Part shown: positions 15,403-23,949 of the stretch, one piece after another
How positions within the stretch are numbered: the stretch's first letter is position 1
How the letters are laid out: each line of letters starts with the position of its first letter
DNA from: Isoptericola cucumis
GTDB taxonomy: Bacteria > Actinomycetota > Actinomycetes > Actinomycetales > Cellulomonadaceae
Direction: 5' to 3'
DNA length: 64,000 bases
Assembly: GCF_014635665.1 (NCBI RefSeq)
Contig: NZ_BMDG01000001.1
Location: 124,001-188,000 of the forward strand
Program-made: the position numbers and the translations under genes
The notes under the pieces: generated by a model
The model's input: the letters and a program-made list of their open reading frames with translations, nothing else
Databases searched by the model: none
What the model was told of the DNA's origin: nothing

Positions 15403-16938
15403 TCATGTCAGCGACCGGGCCTCGGCGAGGACGGCGTCCACCAGGCGGGCGTCGGTGCCCGCGCCGCCGGGCAGCAGCCCGGGCAGCGCGAGCAGCGACC
15501 GCGCGACGTCCGCGCGCGGTGCCGCGGCGGCGTCCCCGCCGCCCGCGTCGGCCACGACCGAGCGCAGCTCGTCCGCCCGCGGGTCGTCGACGGCGCGGCC
15601 GTCGGCGGCCGCGCGCCGCACGACCTCGCACCAGGCGGCGAGCGCGAAGGCCGCGCCAGCCGGCACCTCGCCCGCGGCGAGCCGGTCCGCGACGATCCCG
15701 CCCCAGCGGATCGGGATCTTCTGCGTGCCGTCCATCGACACCTGGACGGTGGTGTGCCCGGTGGCGGGGTTCGCGAACCGCTCCAGCAGCGACTCCCCGT
15801 AGGCCGCCAGGTCGGCGCCGTCGGGCGGGGTCAGCGTCGGCAGCGCGTCGTCGAGCATGAAGGCGCGCGCCCTCTCGCGGAGCGCGGGGTCGGCGACCGC
15901 CTCCGCGATCGTCGCGTGCCCGGCGAGCCGCCCCGCGTAGGCCAGCAGCGAGTGGGTGCCGTTGAGCATCCGCAGCTTGGCCCGCTCCCAGGGCGCGACG
16001 TCGGCGGTGAAGGTCGCGCCGGCCGCCTCCCACGGCGGTCGCGGCCCGGCGAACCGGTCCTCGATCACCCACTGGCGGAACGGCTCGCCGACCACGAGCC
16101 CCTCGTCGCGCCCGCCCAGGTCGCGCTCGACGGCGTCGCGCTGCGCGGGCGTCGTCGCGGGCACGATGCGGTCCACCATCGAGCACGGGAACGTGACGTC
16201 GGCGGCGAGCCAGGCCCGCAGCGCGTCGCCCCGCGACCCGGGCAGCGCCGCGTCGACGGCCGCGTCGACCAGGCGCTGCAGCACCCGGCCGTTGTCCACC
16301 ATGTTGTCGCAGGTCAGCACCGTGAGCGGGCGCCGGTCGCCCGCCGCCTCGGCCGCCCGGTACCGCGCGGCGAGCCCGCGCACCAGCAGCCCGATCGCGC
16401 TCCGGCCCGGCCCGCCGGACACGGCGTCGGCGTCGCTCGGGCGGCCCGCGGCGCCGTCGACGCCGTGCTCGGCGCGCAGCGCGGCGAGGTCGTCGGCCAC
16501 CCGGTCGAGGTCGAGGCCGCCATCGGCGCCGCGCGCGTACCCCTTCTCGGTCACGGTCAGCGTCACGACGTGGGTCGTCGGCGCCGCGAGGGCCGCGAGC
16601 ACGCGCGGCGTCTCCTCCGCGGGCCACACGACGTCGACCACCGAGCCGACGAGGTCGAGCCGTGCGCGGTCCGTGCCCGCCGTCAGCACCGCGTACACGC
16701 CGCCCTGGGGCCGCAGCTGGTCGCGCACGGCCGCCGAGCGCTGTGTCACGCCGAGGATCCCCCAGCGCAGGTCACCGGTGGCGCGGGCGGCCTCCTCGGT
16801 GAAGACCGCCTGGTGGGCGCGGTGGAACGCGCCGATGCCCAGGTGGACGACGCCGACCTGCGCCGGCGTCACCGGAGGCGCGACGCCGGGCGGCAGGGGC
16901 TGCGGGAGGGCGGAACGGGTCAGTCGGTCAGTCGTCAC
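15403..16938 (-). CDS. uxuB: Mannitol dehydrogenase-family fructuronate reductase
   Basis: A 511-residue member of the polyol-specific long-chain dehydrogenase family. It has the N-terminal Rossmann fold (VGVVHLGIGAFHRAHQAVF, about residues 28-46) and the C-terminal catalytic helix KLRMLNGTHSLLAYAG with the conserved Lys...Asn..His. The family covers mannitol dehydrogenase, tagaturonate reductase and fructuronate reductase; the nearby uxaC and uxuA make fructuronate reductase (fructuronate + NADH to mannonate) by far the best choice. GTG 16938 follows an AAGGA site and overlaps the permease stop by 11 bases, making it the last gene of the uronate importer operon. Activity on mannitol cannot be excluded from sequence alone. 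Confidence 0.87.
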   Translation of the reverse strand: MTTDRLTRSALPQPLPPGVAPPVTPAQVGVVHLGIGAFHRAHQAVFTEEAARATGDLRWGILGVTQRSAAVRDQLRPQGGVYAVLTAGTDRARLDLVGSVVDVVWPAEETPRVLAALAAPTTHVVTLTVTEKGYARGADGGLDLDRVADDLAALRAEHGVDGAAGRPSDADAVSGGPGRSAIGLLVRGLAARYRAAEAAGDRRPLTVLTCDNMVDNGRVLQRLVDAAVDAALPGSRGDALRAWLAADVTFPCSMVDRIVPATTPAQRDAVERDLGGRDEGLVVGEPFRQWVIEDRFAGPRPPWEAAGATFTADVAPWERAKLRMLNGTHSLLAYAGRLAGHATIAEAVADPALRERARAFMLDDALPTLTPPDGADLAAYGESLLERFANPATGHTTVQVSMDGTQKIPIRWGGIVADRLAAGEVPAGAAFALAAWCEVVRRAAADGRAVDDPRADELRSVVADAGGGDAAAAPRADVARSLLALPGLLPGGAGTDARLVDAVLAEARSLT

Positions 16939-17875
16939 GGGCTTCCTTCACCTGGGCGACCAGCTGGGTCGGGTTCACGAATCTGAGGGCGACGACCAGC
17001 ATCGCGAGCATGGTGGTCGTGTACATCACCGCCATGGCGGAGATCAGCTGCCGGGCCTCGCCGCCGCCGGCCGACGTCATCGCGCGGTAGATCGCGACGA
17101 CGAGCGTGTCCGACTGCGGCCCCGAGACGAGGAACGTCAGCTCGAACATGCCCACGGTGCGCACGAGCACGAGGATCGAGGCCGCGAGGATCCCCGGCAC
17201 CAGCAGCGGCGCGAGGATCCGCGTGAAGACCTGCCGCATCCCCGCGCCGCACATGCGCGCCGCCGACTCGATGGCGGGGTTGATCTGCTCGATGAAGGGC
17301 GTCATCGTCAGGATGACGAACGGCACCGAGGGCACGAGGTTGACGAGGATCACCGCCACGACCGAGCGGCCGAGGCCGAAGGCGTACATCACGGTGGCGA
17401 GCGGGATGCCGTACGTGATGGGCGGCATGAGGATCGGCAGCAGGAACAGCACGTTCACGAGCCGCTTGCCGGGGAAGCTGCGGCGCGCGAGCAGGTAGGC
17501 GGCGGGCACGCCGATCAGCACGGACAGCACCACGACCGCGAGCGCGACGCCGACCGTGACGCCGATGACGTGCGTCAGGTCGAACCGGTCCCACGATTCG
17601 GCGTACCACTGCGCCGTCCACTCCGCGGGCAGCCAGGTGTCGAACCAGCTCCGGCCGAACGAGTCGACGACGACGGCGACGATGATGCCGAGCAGCAGGA
17701 CGAGGAAGGCGGCCATCCCCGACCAGACGAACCATGCCGACGGCGACGCGGCGAGCCGCTTCTCCCCCGGCGTCGTGCCGGGCGCCGGCACCGAGCCCCG
17801 CGGCCTCGACGGGCGCCGCCCGCGCGCCGGGGCCTTTGGCGGGGCCTCGTCGCGCACCTTCTCCAGAGCAGCCAT
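16928..17875 (-). CDS. ABC transporter permease (PotC/AfuB-like) of uronate operon
   Basis: A 315-residue permease with an unusually long, proline- and arginine-rich cytoplasmic N terminus (about 60 residues) before six membrane segments. The ATPase-docking loop is ESAARMCGAGMRQVFTRILA, of the iron/spermidine/2-aminoethylphosphonate permease group and not the maltose group. ATG 17875 overlaps the preceding permease stop as ATGA. It forms the channel with the gene before it. Being coupled to uxuB, it most likely imports a uronate or uronate-containing saccharide, but that is inferred from context only. Confidence 0.85.
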   Translation of the reverse strand: MAALEKVRDEAPPKAPARGRRPSRPRGSVPAPGTTPGEKRLAASPSAWFVWSGMAAFLVLLLGIIVAVVVDSFGRSWFDTWLPAEWTAQWYAESWDRFDLTHVIGVTVGVALAVVVLSVLIGVPAAYLLARRSFPGKRLVNVLFLLPILMPPITYGIPLATVMYAFGLGRSVVAVILVNLVPSVPFVILTMTPFIEQINPAIESAARMCGAGMRQVFTRILAPLLVPGILAASILVLVRTVGMFELTFLVSGPQSDTLVVAIYRAMTSAGGGEARQLISAMAVMYTTTMLAMLVVALRFVNPTQLVAQVKEARDD

Positions 17876-18801
17876 CAGCCCTTGCCTCCCGTCGAACCCT
17901 TGTAGAGCAGCGCGCGCCACGCGAGCACGAGCGCGACGACGGCCAGCTCGACGACGCCCATCATGAGGGCGATCGTCGACGCCATCGGGTAGTCGTTCTG
18001 CTCGCCGAACGCGCGGAACGCCATGAGCGACATCACGCGCGTGGAGCCCATCGCGTCACCGACGAGGCGCGCGGACGGGAACACGGAGAACGCGAGCACG
18101 AAGGTGAGGATGAACGTGGTCGCGAGGCCCGGGGCCAGCAGCGGCAGCGTGATCCGGCGGAACCGCTGCCACCACCCCGCGCCGAGCGTCCGCGCCGCGG
18201 ACTCCAGCGACGGGTCGATGCCCGACAGGTACGACGACACCAGCAGGAACGCGAACGGGAACCCGGTGATGATCAGCGAGAGCATGACGCCCACGTAGTT
18301 GTTGACGAGCTGCACCGGCTGGTCCACCAGCCCCGTCGCCATCAGGGCACGGTTCAGCCAGCCCTGCCGGCCCGCGAAGATCAGCAGCCCCTGCGCCGTG
18401 AGCACGGTGCCGAGCGTGATCGGCAGCACCAGGATCGACGTCATCAGGCGCTTGCCGCGGAACCGGCGCCGCAGCACGAGCGCCACCGGGATCGACGCGA
18501 GCACGTTGAACAGCGCCGCCGGCAGCGCGAGGCGCATCGTGATCCACACGGAGTCGAACACGAACGGGTCGCGGAAGAACGCCACGTAGTTGGCGAGGAC
18601 GCCGCCGCCCCACTTCTCCTGCGTGGCGAGCCCGGGCTGGAACGTCAGCCCGATGCCGTAGGAGAAGGGGTAGACGAACAGCGCGAGCGCGAACACGAGG
18701 GCGGGCACCATGAGCCACAGCGAGGAGTCGATGCCCCGCTCGGCCAGCCGGTGGCGCAGGCTGGCCGTGCTGCCCCGCGACCCGGTGGCGGCGGTCGTCA
18801 T
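17875..18801 (-). CDS. ABC transporter permease (PotB/AfuB-like) of uronate operon
   Basis: A 308-residue inner-membrane permease. Membrane segments run from LWLMVPALVFALALFVYPFS to ALMMGVVELAVVALVLAWRA, and the docking loop ESAARTLGAGWWQRFRRITL again fits the spermidine/ferric-iron permease group. ATG 18801 overlaps the ATPase stop as ATGA. With the next permease it would make a heterodimeric channel fed by the lipoprotein at 19945 and driven by the ATPase at 18798. Relatives include importers of sugar phosphates (AfuABC) as well as iron and polyamines, so family alone does not fix the substrate; the coupled uxuB gene points to uronates. Confidence 0.86.
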   Translation of the reverse strand: MTTAATGSRGSTASLRHRLAERGIDSSLWLMVPALVFALALFVYPFSYGIGLTFQPGLATQEKWGGGVLANYVAFFRDPFVFDSVWITMRLALPAALFNVLASIPVALVLRRRFRGKRLMTSILVLPITLGTVLTAQGLLIFAGRQGWLNRALMATGLVDQPVQLVNNYVGVMLSLIITGFPFAFLLVSSYLSGIDPSLESAARTLGAGWWQRFRRITLPLLAPGLATTFILTFVLAFSVFPSARLVGDAMGSTRVMSLMAFRAFGEQNDYPMASTIALMMGVVELAVVALVLAWRALLYKGSTGGKG

Positions 18802-19937
18802 GCCGCCACCGCCCGGGCCTCGGCCCCCGCGGTCGCCTCGCCCGCCAGGGCGGCGGGGAAGACGAGCACCCGCTCGGCCGGGGCCGTGAGGGTGAGCGTG
18901 TCGCCCACCCGCGGTGCCTCCGGCGTGCGCACGTGCAGCAGGGTGCCGTCGCCGGCCTGCACCACGACCGCGAACTCGCGCCCGTGGTACTCGACGACGA
19001 CGACCGTGCCCTCCAGGGCGTTGCCGTCGCGCGGGGCCTCGCCGCCCGCCACGACGGCGAGGTCGTCCGGCCGGACGGCGACCCGGACCGTCTCGCCGTC
19101 CGCCGGCCGGTCGCCCACCGGCCGGCAGGTGAGGGTGGTCGCGCCGAGGCCGACGCGGAGCCCGTCGCCGCCCGTGGTCGCGACCACCGTCCCCGGCAGG
19201 ATGTTGCGGTACCCCATGAAGTCCGCGACGTGCCAGTTGCTCGGGTGGTCGTACAGCTCGTCGGGCGTGCCGACCTGCTGCACGCGCCCCTCGCGGAGCA
19301 CGACGAGCCGGTCGGCCAGGGAGAGCGCCTCCTCCTGGTCGTGGGTGACGTAGACGGTCGTCAGCCCGAGGCTCTGGTGCAGCCGCCGGATCTCGGTGCG
19401 CATGTCGAGCCGGAGCTTGGCGTCCAGGTTGGACAGCGGCTCGTCCATGAGCACGAGCGACGGCTCCAGCACGACGGCGCGCGCGATCGCGACCCGCTGC
19501 TGCTGGCCGCCCGAGAGCTGGCCCGGCAGCTTCGCCGCGTGCTCCGTGAGCTTCACCAGCTCGATCGCCTCGGCCGTGCGGCGCGAGACCTCGGCCTTGG
19601 GCAGGCCCCGCATGTGCAGGCCGAACGCCACGTTCTTCGCCACGCTGAGGTGGGGGAACAGCGCGTAGCTCTGGAACACCATCCCGAAGCCGCGCTTCTC
19701 GCTCGGCACCGTGTCCACGCGCCGGCCGTCCAGCAGGATCTCGCCGTGCGTCAACGGGAGCAGCCCGGCCAGGCAGTTCAGGGCGGTGGACTTCCCGCAC
19801 CCGGACGGCCCGAGCAGGGCGATGAACTCGCCCTTGCGCACGGTCAGGTCCAGGCCGGCCAGCGCCTGGTGCCCGCCGAAGCTGCGGCCGACCCCGCGCA
19901 GCTCGAGCGAGTCGAACGTCCCGGCAGTGATCGCCAT
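18798..19937 (-). CDS. ABC transporter ATPase (PotA/UgpC type) of uronate operon
   Basis: A 379-residue importer ATPase. It shows Walker A GPSGCGKST (43-51), signature LSGGQQQRVAIARAVVLEPS, Walker B LVLMDEPLSNLD and the H-loop VTHDQEEA. After the nucleotide-binding domain comes a C-terminal TOBE-like region of about 140 residues, as in PotA, FbpC and UgpC/MsiK. The start is ATG 19937 with GGAG ten bases before it, eight bases after the solute-binding protein stop; the long open frame up to 20177 is a shadow. Because its operon encodes its own permeases it is probably dedicated to them, though it could in principle also serve the ATPase-less sugar importers elsewhere in the window. Confidence 0.9.
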   Translation of the reverse strand: MAITAGTFDSLELRGVGRSFGGHQALAGLDLTVRKGEFIALLGPSGCGKSTALNCLAGLLPLTHGEILLDGRRVDTVPSEKRGFGMVFQSYALFPHLSVAKNVAFGLHMRGLPKAEVSRRTAEAIELVKLTEHAAKLPGQLSGGQQQRVAIARAVVLEPSLVLMDEPLSNLDAKLRLDMRTEIRRLHQSLGLTTVYVTHDQEEALSLADRLVVLREGRVQQVGTPDELYDHPSNWHVADFMGYRNILPGTVVATTGGDGLRVGLGATTLTCRPVGDRPADGETVRVAVRPDDLAVVAGGEAPRDGNALEGTVVVVEYHGREFAVVVQAGDGTLLHVRTPEAPRVGDTLTLTAPAERVLVFPAALAGEATAGAEARAVAA

Positions 19938-19944
19938 CGGAACT

Positions 19945-21189
19945 TCACTCCTCCGTGTACTTGCCGGCGCCGATCTTGCGGTCCCAGATGTCGAACGCGG
20001 TGACCATGGCGTCCGGCGCCAGCGGCGTGGTCGACGGCTCGGACGCGATGAGGTCGTCGTACCAGTCGCGCCCGTACTCCTCGAGCACCTGCTGCGACTC
20101 CTCGGGGGCCTTGTCGAGCGTGGCCCCCTCGACCGCCGGGCCGGGGTAGAAGTAGCCGTGGTCGTAGGCCTTGGCATTCTGCTCGGGCGTCAGGACGTCC
20201 TGCAGCAGCAGGAGGATCGCGGCGATCTTGTCCGCCGACTGGCCCTTCGGGATCGCGGCGTAGTGGGCGTCGGTGACCCAGGTGAAGTCGTCGAAGGCCG
20301 CCGCCTCGAGCGTGTTCGGCAGCCGCCCGTCGGTGCGCGGCTCGATCTCCCAGCCGGTGGTCGTGGGGATCATGCTCCACGTGCCGTCGCCGACGTTCGT
20401 CACCACCTGGCCGGTGCCGGTCGGGTAGTTGTCGACGTACTGGCCCAGGTCCTCGAGGTAGGCCCACGTCTTGTCCCAGCCGTTCTCCGGGTCCTGCGGG
20501 TCCTCGTCGCCGAGGATGTACGGCAGGCCCATGAGGAACGTCCGGCCCGGCCCGGAGTTCGCCGGCCGCGCGTACCCGAACTTGCCCGGGTTGGTCTCCG
20601 CCCACTCGAGCAGCTCCTGCGGGGTCGACGGCGGGTCGTCCACCGCGGCGGGGTCGTACTGCAGCAGCGGCCCGGACGGGTAGTAGGTGACGACGACGCC
20701 GTACCCCTCCGCCAGGTCCTGCATGGCGGCGGCGGGCTCGAGGTAGTTCTCCTGGTTGCTGAGCCGGTCGCCGAAGTCGTCGACGACCGGGACCCAGAGG
20801 TCCTGGCCGATGCCGGCCGACAGCCCGTCGTTGCCCGTGAGGACGAGGTCGACCGACAGGTTCCCCGAGTCGACCTGCGGCTTGACGATGCCGGTGACGT
20901 CGGGCGCGCCACCCGTCTCCCACGTCACCGAGGAGATGACGTCCGGGTTGTTCTCGACGAACTCGTCGATCATGGGCTCGGTCAGCTTCTGGTTGCCGGC
21001 CACGTCGAGGATGTGCAGCTCGACGGGCTCCGACGGCGTCTCGGGGACGTCGGCCGCGGCGGTGGCCGCGGGCGCGTCGCCGCCGCTGTCGGCGGGCGGT
21101 GCGCAGGCCCCGGCGGCGAGGCCGAGGGCCGTGACGACGACGACGGCGGCGGCGCCCCGGTGACGGGTGCGGGTACGGATCGTTCGCAT
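19945..21189 (-). CDS. PotD/AfuA-like solute-binding lipoprotein of uronate operon
   Basis: A 414-residue exported binding protein and first gene of the importer-uxuB operon. Its leader (basic start, AAAVVVVTALGLAAG) is followed by a cysteine at about residue 29; the AGAC box is a poor but possible lipobox. The body has the type II binding-protein pattern of the spermidine/ferric group (DLVLTGNDGLSAGIGQDLWV, ENGWDKTWAYLEDLGQYVDN, DAHYAAIPKGQSADK) and not the MalE pattern. The start is ATG 21189 with GGAAGGA upstream. It lies 72 bases downstream of the LacI gene across a hairpin, so it may have its own promoter. Substrate inferred from uxuB, uxaC and uxuA: glucuronate or a glucuronate-bearing oligosaccharide. 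Confidence 0.85.
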   Translation of the reverse strand: MRTIRTRTRHRGAAAVVVVTALGLAAGACAPPADSGGDAPAATAAADVPETPSEPVELHILDVAGNQKLTEPMIDEFVENNPDVISSVTWETGGAPDVTGIVKPQVDSGNLSVDLVLTGNDGLSAGIGQDLWVPVVDDFGDRLSNQENYLEPAAAMQDLAEGYGVVVTYYPSGPLLQYDPAAVDDPPSTPQELLEWAETNPGKFGYARPANSGPGRTFLMGLPYILGDEDPQDPENGWDKTWAYLEDLGQYVDNYPTGTGQVVTNVGDGTWSMIPTTTGWEIEPRTDGRLPNTLEAAAFDDFTWVTDAHYAAIPKGQSADKIAAILLLLQDVLTPEQNAKAYDHGYFYPGPAVEGATLDKAPEESQQVLEEYGRDWYDDLIASEPSTTPLAPDAMVTAFDIWDRKIGAGKYTEE

Positions 21190-21206
21190 GAGCGTTCCTT
21201 CCTTCC

Positions 21207-21226
21207 CCCGGGCGACGGTGCCCGGG
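21207..21226 (-). terminator. Hairpin between lacI and the uronate importer operon
   Basis: CCCGGGC and GCCCGGG make a seven-base stem with a six-base loop between the regulator stop (21262) and the binding-protein start (21189). It could be a terminator or attenuator separating low regulator expression from the transporter. Confidence 0.4.
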
Positions 21227-21261
21227 AACGAGTGGCGTCTGCGGTGACGCGGAGGTGCTCG

Positions 21262-22275
21262 TCAGGGGGTGCTGGTCCGGTGGTCCGGGCGGCCGGGCAC
21301 GCCCGTCGAGCCGCGGACGACGATCTCGACGGGCAGGCGGTGATGGGCGGGCGGCTCGGGGTGGCGCGCGGGGTCGAGCGCCGCCACGAGCAGGTCGACG
21401 GCGCGCCGGCCGAGGCCCGCCCGCGGCACGTGGACGGTGGTGAGGGCCGGCGAGACGAGCGTCGCGACGGGCACGTCGTCGAACCCGACGACCGACACGT
21501 CCTCGGGCACGCGCACGCCGCGCCCGCGCAGGCGGTCGAGGATGCCGAGCGCCATGAGGTCGTTGAACGCGACGACGGCGGTGACGCCGGCGGCGACGGC
21601 GTGGTCCGCGGCGGCGAACCCGCCGGAGAAGTACGGGGGGAACGACCCCAGCTCGGCGAGGGTGACGCCGTCCAGCTGCTCGGCCGCGGCGCGCAGCCCG
21701 TCGACGCGCCGCCCGCCCGACCACGAGTTGCCGGGGCCGGCGGCCACGCCGACGCGCCGGTGCCCCAGCGCGTGCAGGTGCCCGAGCGCCTGGGCCGAGC
21801 CGTCCGCGTCGTCCACCGCCACCGACGCGAGACCCTCGACGTCGCGGCTGACGAGCACGGCGGGGATGCCCTCGACGGCGCGCAGCAGCGTCTCGTCGTC
21901 GGAGCGTGGGGAAGCCAGGAGGACGCCGTCGACCCGCTGCGCGAACTCGCGCACGAGCTCGGGCTCGGTGGGCGCGTCCTCCTCGGAGTCGGCGACGAAC
22001 AGCCCGTAGCCCGCGGCCCGGGCGCGGGCCTGGACGCCCTTGGTCACCGAGGCGAAGTACGGGTTCTCCAGGTCGGGCACCAGCAGGCCGAGGGTCTGGG
22101 TGCGCCCCATCCGCAGGCCGCGGGCCGTCGGGTTCGGGCGGTAGCCCAGCCGGGCGGCGGCCGCCGAGACCCGCTCGCGGGTGTCCGCCGACACGTGCTG
22201 GCCCTGCGCGAGGGCCCGCGAGACCGTCGACACGGAGACCCCTGCGAGCTGCGCCACGTCGCGTGCGTTCGCCAC
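21262..22275 (-). CDS. LacI-family regulator of glucuronate genes
   Basis: A 337-residue LacI/GalR repressor. The helix-turn-helix starts at residue 4 (RDVAQLAGVSVSTVSRALAQ), the hinge is near residue 50, and the ligand domain follows (LGLLVPDLENPYFASVTKGV; VVGFDDVPVATLVSPALTTV). The start is GTG 22275, with GGAAGGAGG six bases upstream. It sits at the centre of two divergent units: uxaC-uxuA on the plus strand and, after it on the minus strand, the ABC importer and uxuB. Two matching operator-like sequences lie in the 216-base spacer before uxaC. It is therefore the likely repressor of the whole glucuronate set, with a uronate or pathway intermediate as inducer (inference). Confidence 0.9.
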   Translation of the reverse strand: MANARDVAQLAGVSVSTVSRALAQGQHVSADTRERVSAAAARLGYRPNPTARGLRMGRTQTLGLLVPDLENPYFASVTKGVQARARAAGYGLFVADSEEDAPTEPELVREFAQRVDGVLLASPRSDDETLLRAVEGIPAVLVSRDVEGLASVAVDDADGSAQALGHLHALGHRRVGVAAGPGNSWSGGRRVDGLRAAAEQLDGVTLAELGSFPPYFSGGFAAADHAVAAGVTAVVAFNDLMALGILDRLRGRGVRVPEDVSVVGFDDVPVATLVSPALTTVHVPRAGLGRRAVDLLVAALDPARHPEPPAHHRLPVEIVVRGSTGVPGRPDHRTSTP

Positions 22276-22322
22276 GGTGCCTCCTTCCGGCGATCGACGG
22301 TGAACCCCGACGCCGCACAGTC

Positions 22323-22336
22323 TGCAAACGATACCG
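22323..22336. promoter_or_regulatory. LacI-type operator copy 1 (TGCAAACGATACCG)
   Basis: This sequence and the one at 22411 share GCAA-n-CGAT-n-CC at the same positions with the CpG centre of LacI-family operators. It lies 48 bases upstream of the LacI start codon, suiting autoregulation. Confidence 0.5.
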
Positions 22337-22410
22337 GGATCGCGTCAAGACCTCGGCCGGTCCGAGTTTGCGGAGTCCTTGCGCCATCGTCGGCAGCACG
22401 GCAGGATGAC

Positions 22411-22424
22411 CGCAATCGATTCCA
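22411..22424. promoter_or_regulatory. LacI-type operator copy 2 (CGCAATCGATTCCA)
   Basis: The second copy of the GCAA-n-CGAT-n-CC motif, 68 bases upstream of uxaC. It is nested in a wider inverted repeat, CCGCAAT (22410-22416) and ATTGCGG (22428-22434). It is well placed to control uxaC-uxuA. Confidence 0.5.
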
Positions 22425-22491
22425 TCAATTGCGGGCGGCGCGGTCGCCGCCCGTGGCGACGACGCCGTCGCCCCAGCACGAGGAGACGAGC

Positions 22492-23910
22492 TTGAGCGAG
22501 CCGTGGACCCTGCACCCCGACCGGGCCCTGCCCGCCGACCCCGTGACGCGGCCGGTCGCGCGCGAGATCTACGCCGCCGTGGCGGACCTGCCGCTGGTGT
22601 CCATGCACGGTCACGTCGACGTGGCGGCCTTCGCCGACGACGCGCCCTTCGGCGACCCGGCCGAGCTGCTCGTCGTGCCCGACCACTACCTCACCCGCAT
22701 GCTCGTCTCCCAGGGCGAGACCCTCCCCCGGCTCGGCATCGGCGCGACCGCCGACGAGGACGTCGAGACCGACCCGCGGGCGATCTGGCGGCGCTTCTGC
22801 GCGGGCTGGAAGCACTTCCGCGGCACCCCCACCCGCTACTGGCTCGAGCACGAGCTCGTCGAGATCTTCGGCGTCACCCAGCGGCCGTCGGCCGAGACGG
22901 CCGACGCGCTGTACGACCAGGTCGCCGCCCGCCTCGCCGAGCCCGGCTTCCGCCCCCGCGCGCTGCTCGACCGGTTCGACATCGAGGTCATCGCCACCAC
23001 CGACCCCGCGTGGGCCACCCTCGACGCGCACGCCAAGCTCGCCGCCGACGGCTACGGCGACCGCGTCCTGCCGACGTTCCGCCCCGACCCGCTGCTCCAC
23101 ACCGGCCGCCCCGGCTGGCGCGACGACGTCGCCCGGCTCGCCGAGGCGGCCGGCGTCGACGTCACGGGCTACGACCGCTACCTCGACGCGCTGCGCACCC
23201 AGCGGGAGCGCTTCGTCGCCGCCGGGGCGCGGGCGACCGACCACGGCCACCTGTCCGCCGACACCACGCCCCTGGACGACGGGGAGGCCCGCCGCGTCTT
23301 CGACGCCGCGCTCGCCGGCACGGTCACCGCGGCCGAGGCCGCCGCGTTCAGCGGTCACATGCTGTTCCAGATGGCGGCCATGTCCGCCGAGGACGGCCTC
23401 GTCATGCAGCTGCACCCCGGGGTCCTGCGCGACCACGCGAGCGGGCCGCACGCCGCCTTCGGCCCCGACCGCGGCTACGACATCCCCGTCGTCACCGAGT
23501 ACACCCGCGCGCTGCGCCCCGTGCTGGACGCCTTCGGCCACCACCCGGGCTTCCGGATGATCGCGTTCACCGTGGACGAGGACGTGTACTCCCGCGAGCT
23601 GGCGCCGCTCGCCGGCGTCTACCCGGCCCTGCGCCTGGGCGCACCCTGGTGGTTCCTGGACGCGCCCGACGCGATGCGCCGGTTCCGCGAGGCCGTGACC
23701 GAGACGGCCGGGTTCAGCAACACGAGCGGCTTCGTCGACGACACCCGCGCCTACTGCTCCATCCCCGCCCGTCACGACCTCGCCCGCCGGGTCGACGCCG
23801 GGTACCTGGCCGGCCTGGTCGTCGAGCACCGGCTCGACCTCGACGAGGCGCTCGACGTCGCCGTCGACCTCGCGTACCGGCTGCCCCTCGCGGCATACGC
23901 CCGCCCCTGA
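22492..23910 (+). CDS. uxaC: Glucuronate/galacturonate isomerase
   Basis: A 472-residue uronate isomerase, the normal length for UxaC, of the amidohydrolase superfamily. It converts D-glucuronate to D-fructuronate (and galacturonate to tagaturonate). Seen: the metal-binding start of the barrel, LVSMHGHVDV (about 35-44); WRRFCAGWKHFRGTPTRYWL; DHGHLSADT in the middle; and GAPWWFLDAPDAMRRFRE near the end, all UxaC hallmarks. The start is TTG 22492 with GAGGAG seven bases upstream; no ATG or GTG in frame fits as well. It begins an operon with uxuA 39 bases downstream and is probably controlled by the LacI operators before it. Confidence 0.93.
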   Translation: MSEPWTLHPDRALPADPVTRPVAREIYAAVADLPLVSMHGHVDVAAFADDAPFGDPAELLVVPDHYLTRMLVSQGETLPRLGIGATADEDVETDPRAIWRRFCAGWKHFRGTPTRYWLEHELVEIFGVTQRPSAETADALYDQVAARLAEPGFRPRALLDRFDIEVIATTDPAWATLDAHAKLAADGYGDRVLPTFRPDPLLHTGRPGWRDDVARLAEAAGVDVTGYDRYLDALRTQRERFVAAGARATDHGHLSADTTPLDDGEARRVFDAALAGTVTAAEAAAFSGHMLFQMAAMSAEDGLVMQLHPGVLRDHASGPHAAFGPDRGYDIPVVTEYTRALRPVLDAFGHHPGFRMIAFTVDEDVYSRELAPLAGVYPALRLGAPWWFLDAPDAMRRFREAVTETAGFSNTSGFVDDTRAYCSIPARHDLARRVDAGYLAGLVVEHRLDLDEALDVAVDLAYRLPLAAYARP

Positions 23911-23949
23911 CCGCCGTCCCGACCGACGAACGAGCACGAGGAGCACGCA

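Noticed and set aside
15403-16938. Mannitol 2-dehydrogenase as primary call for uxuB
   Set aside because: It belongs to the same family, but coupling to an importer beside uxaC and uxuA makes fructuronate reductase the better reading.
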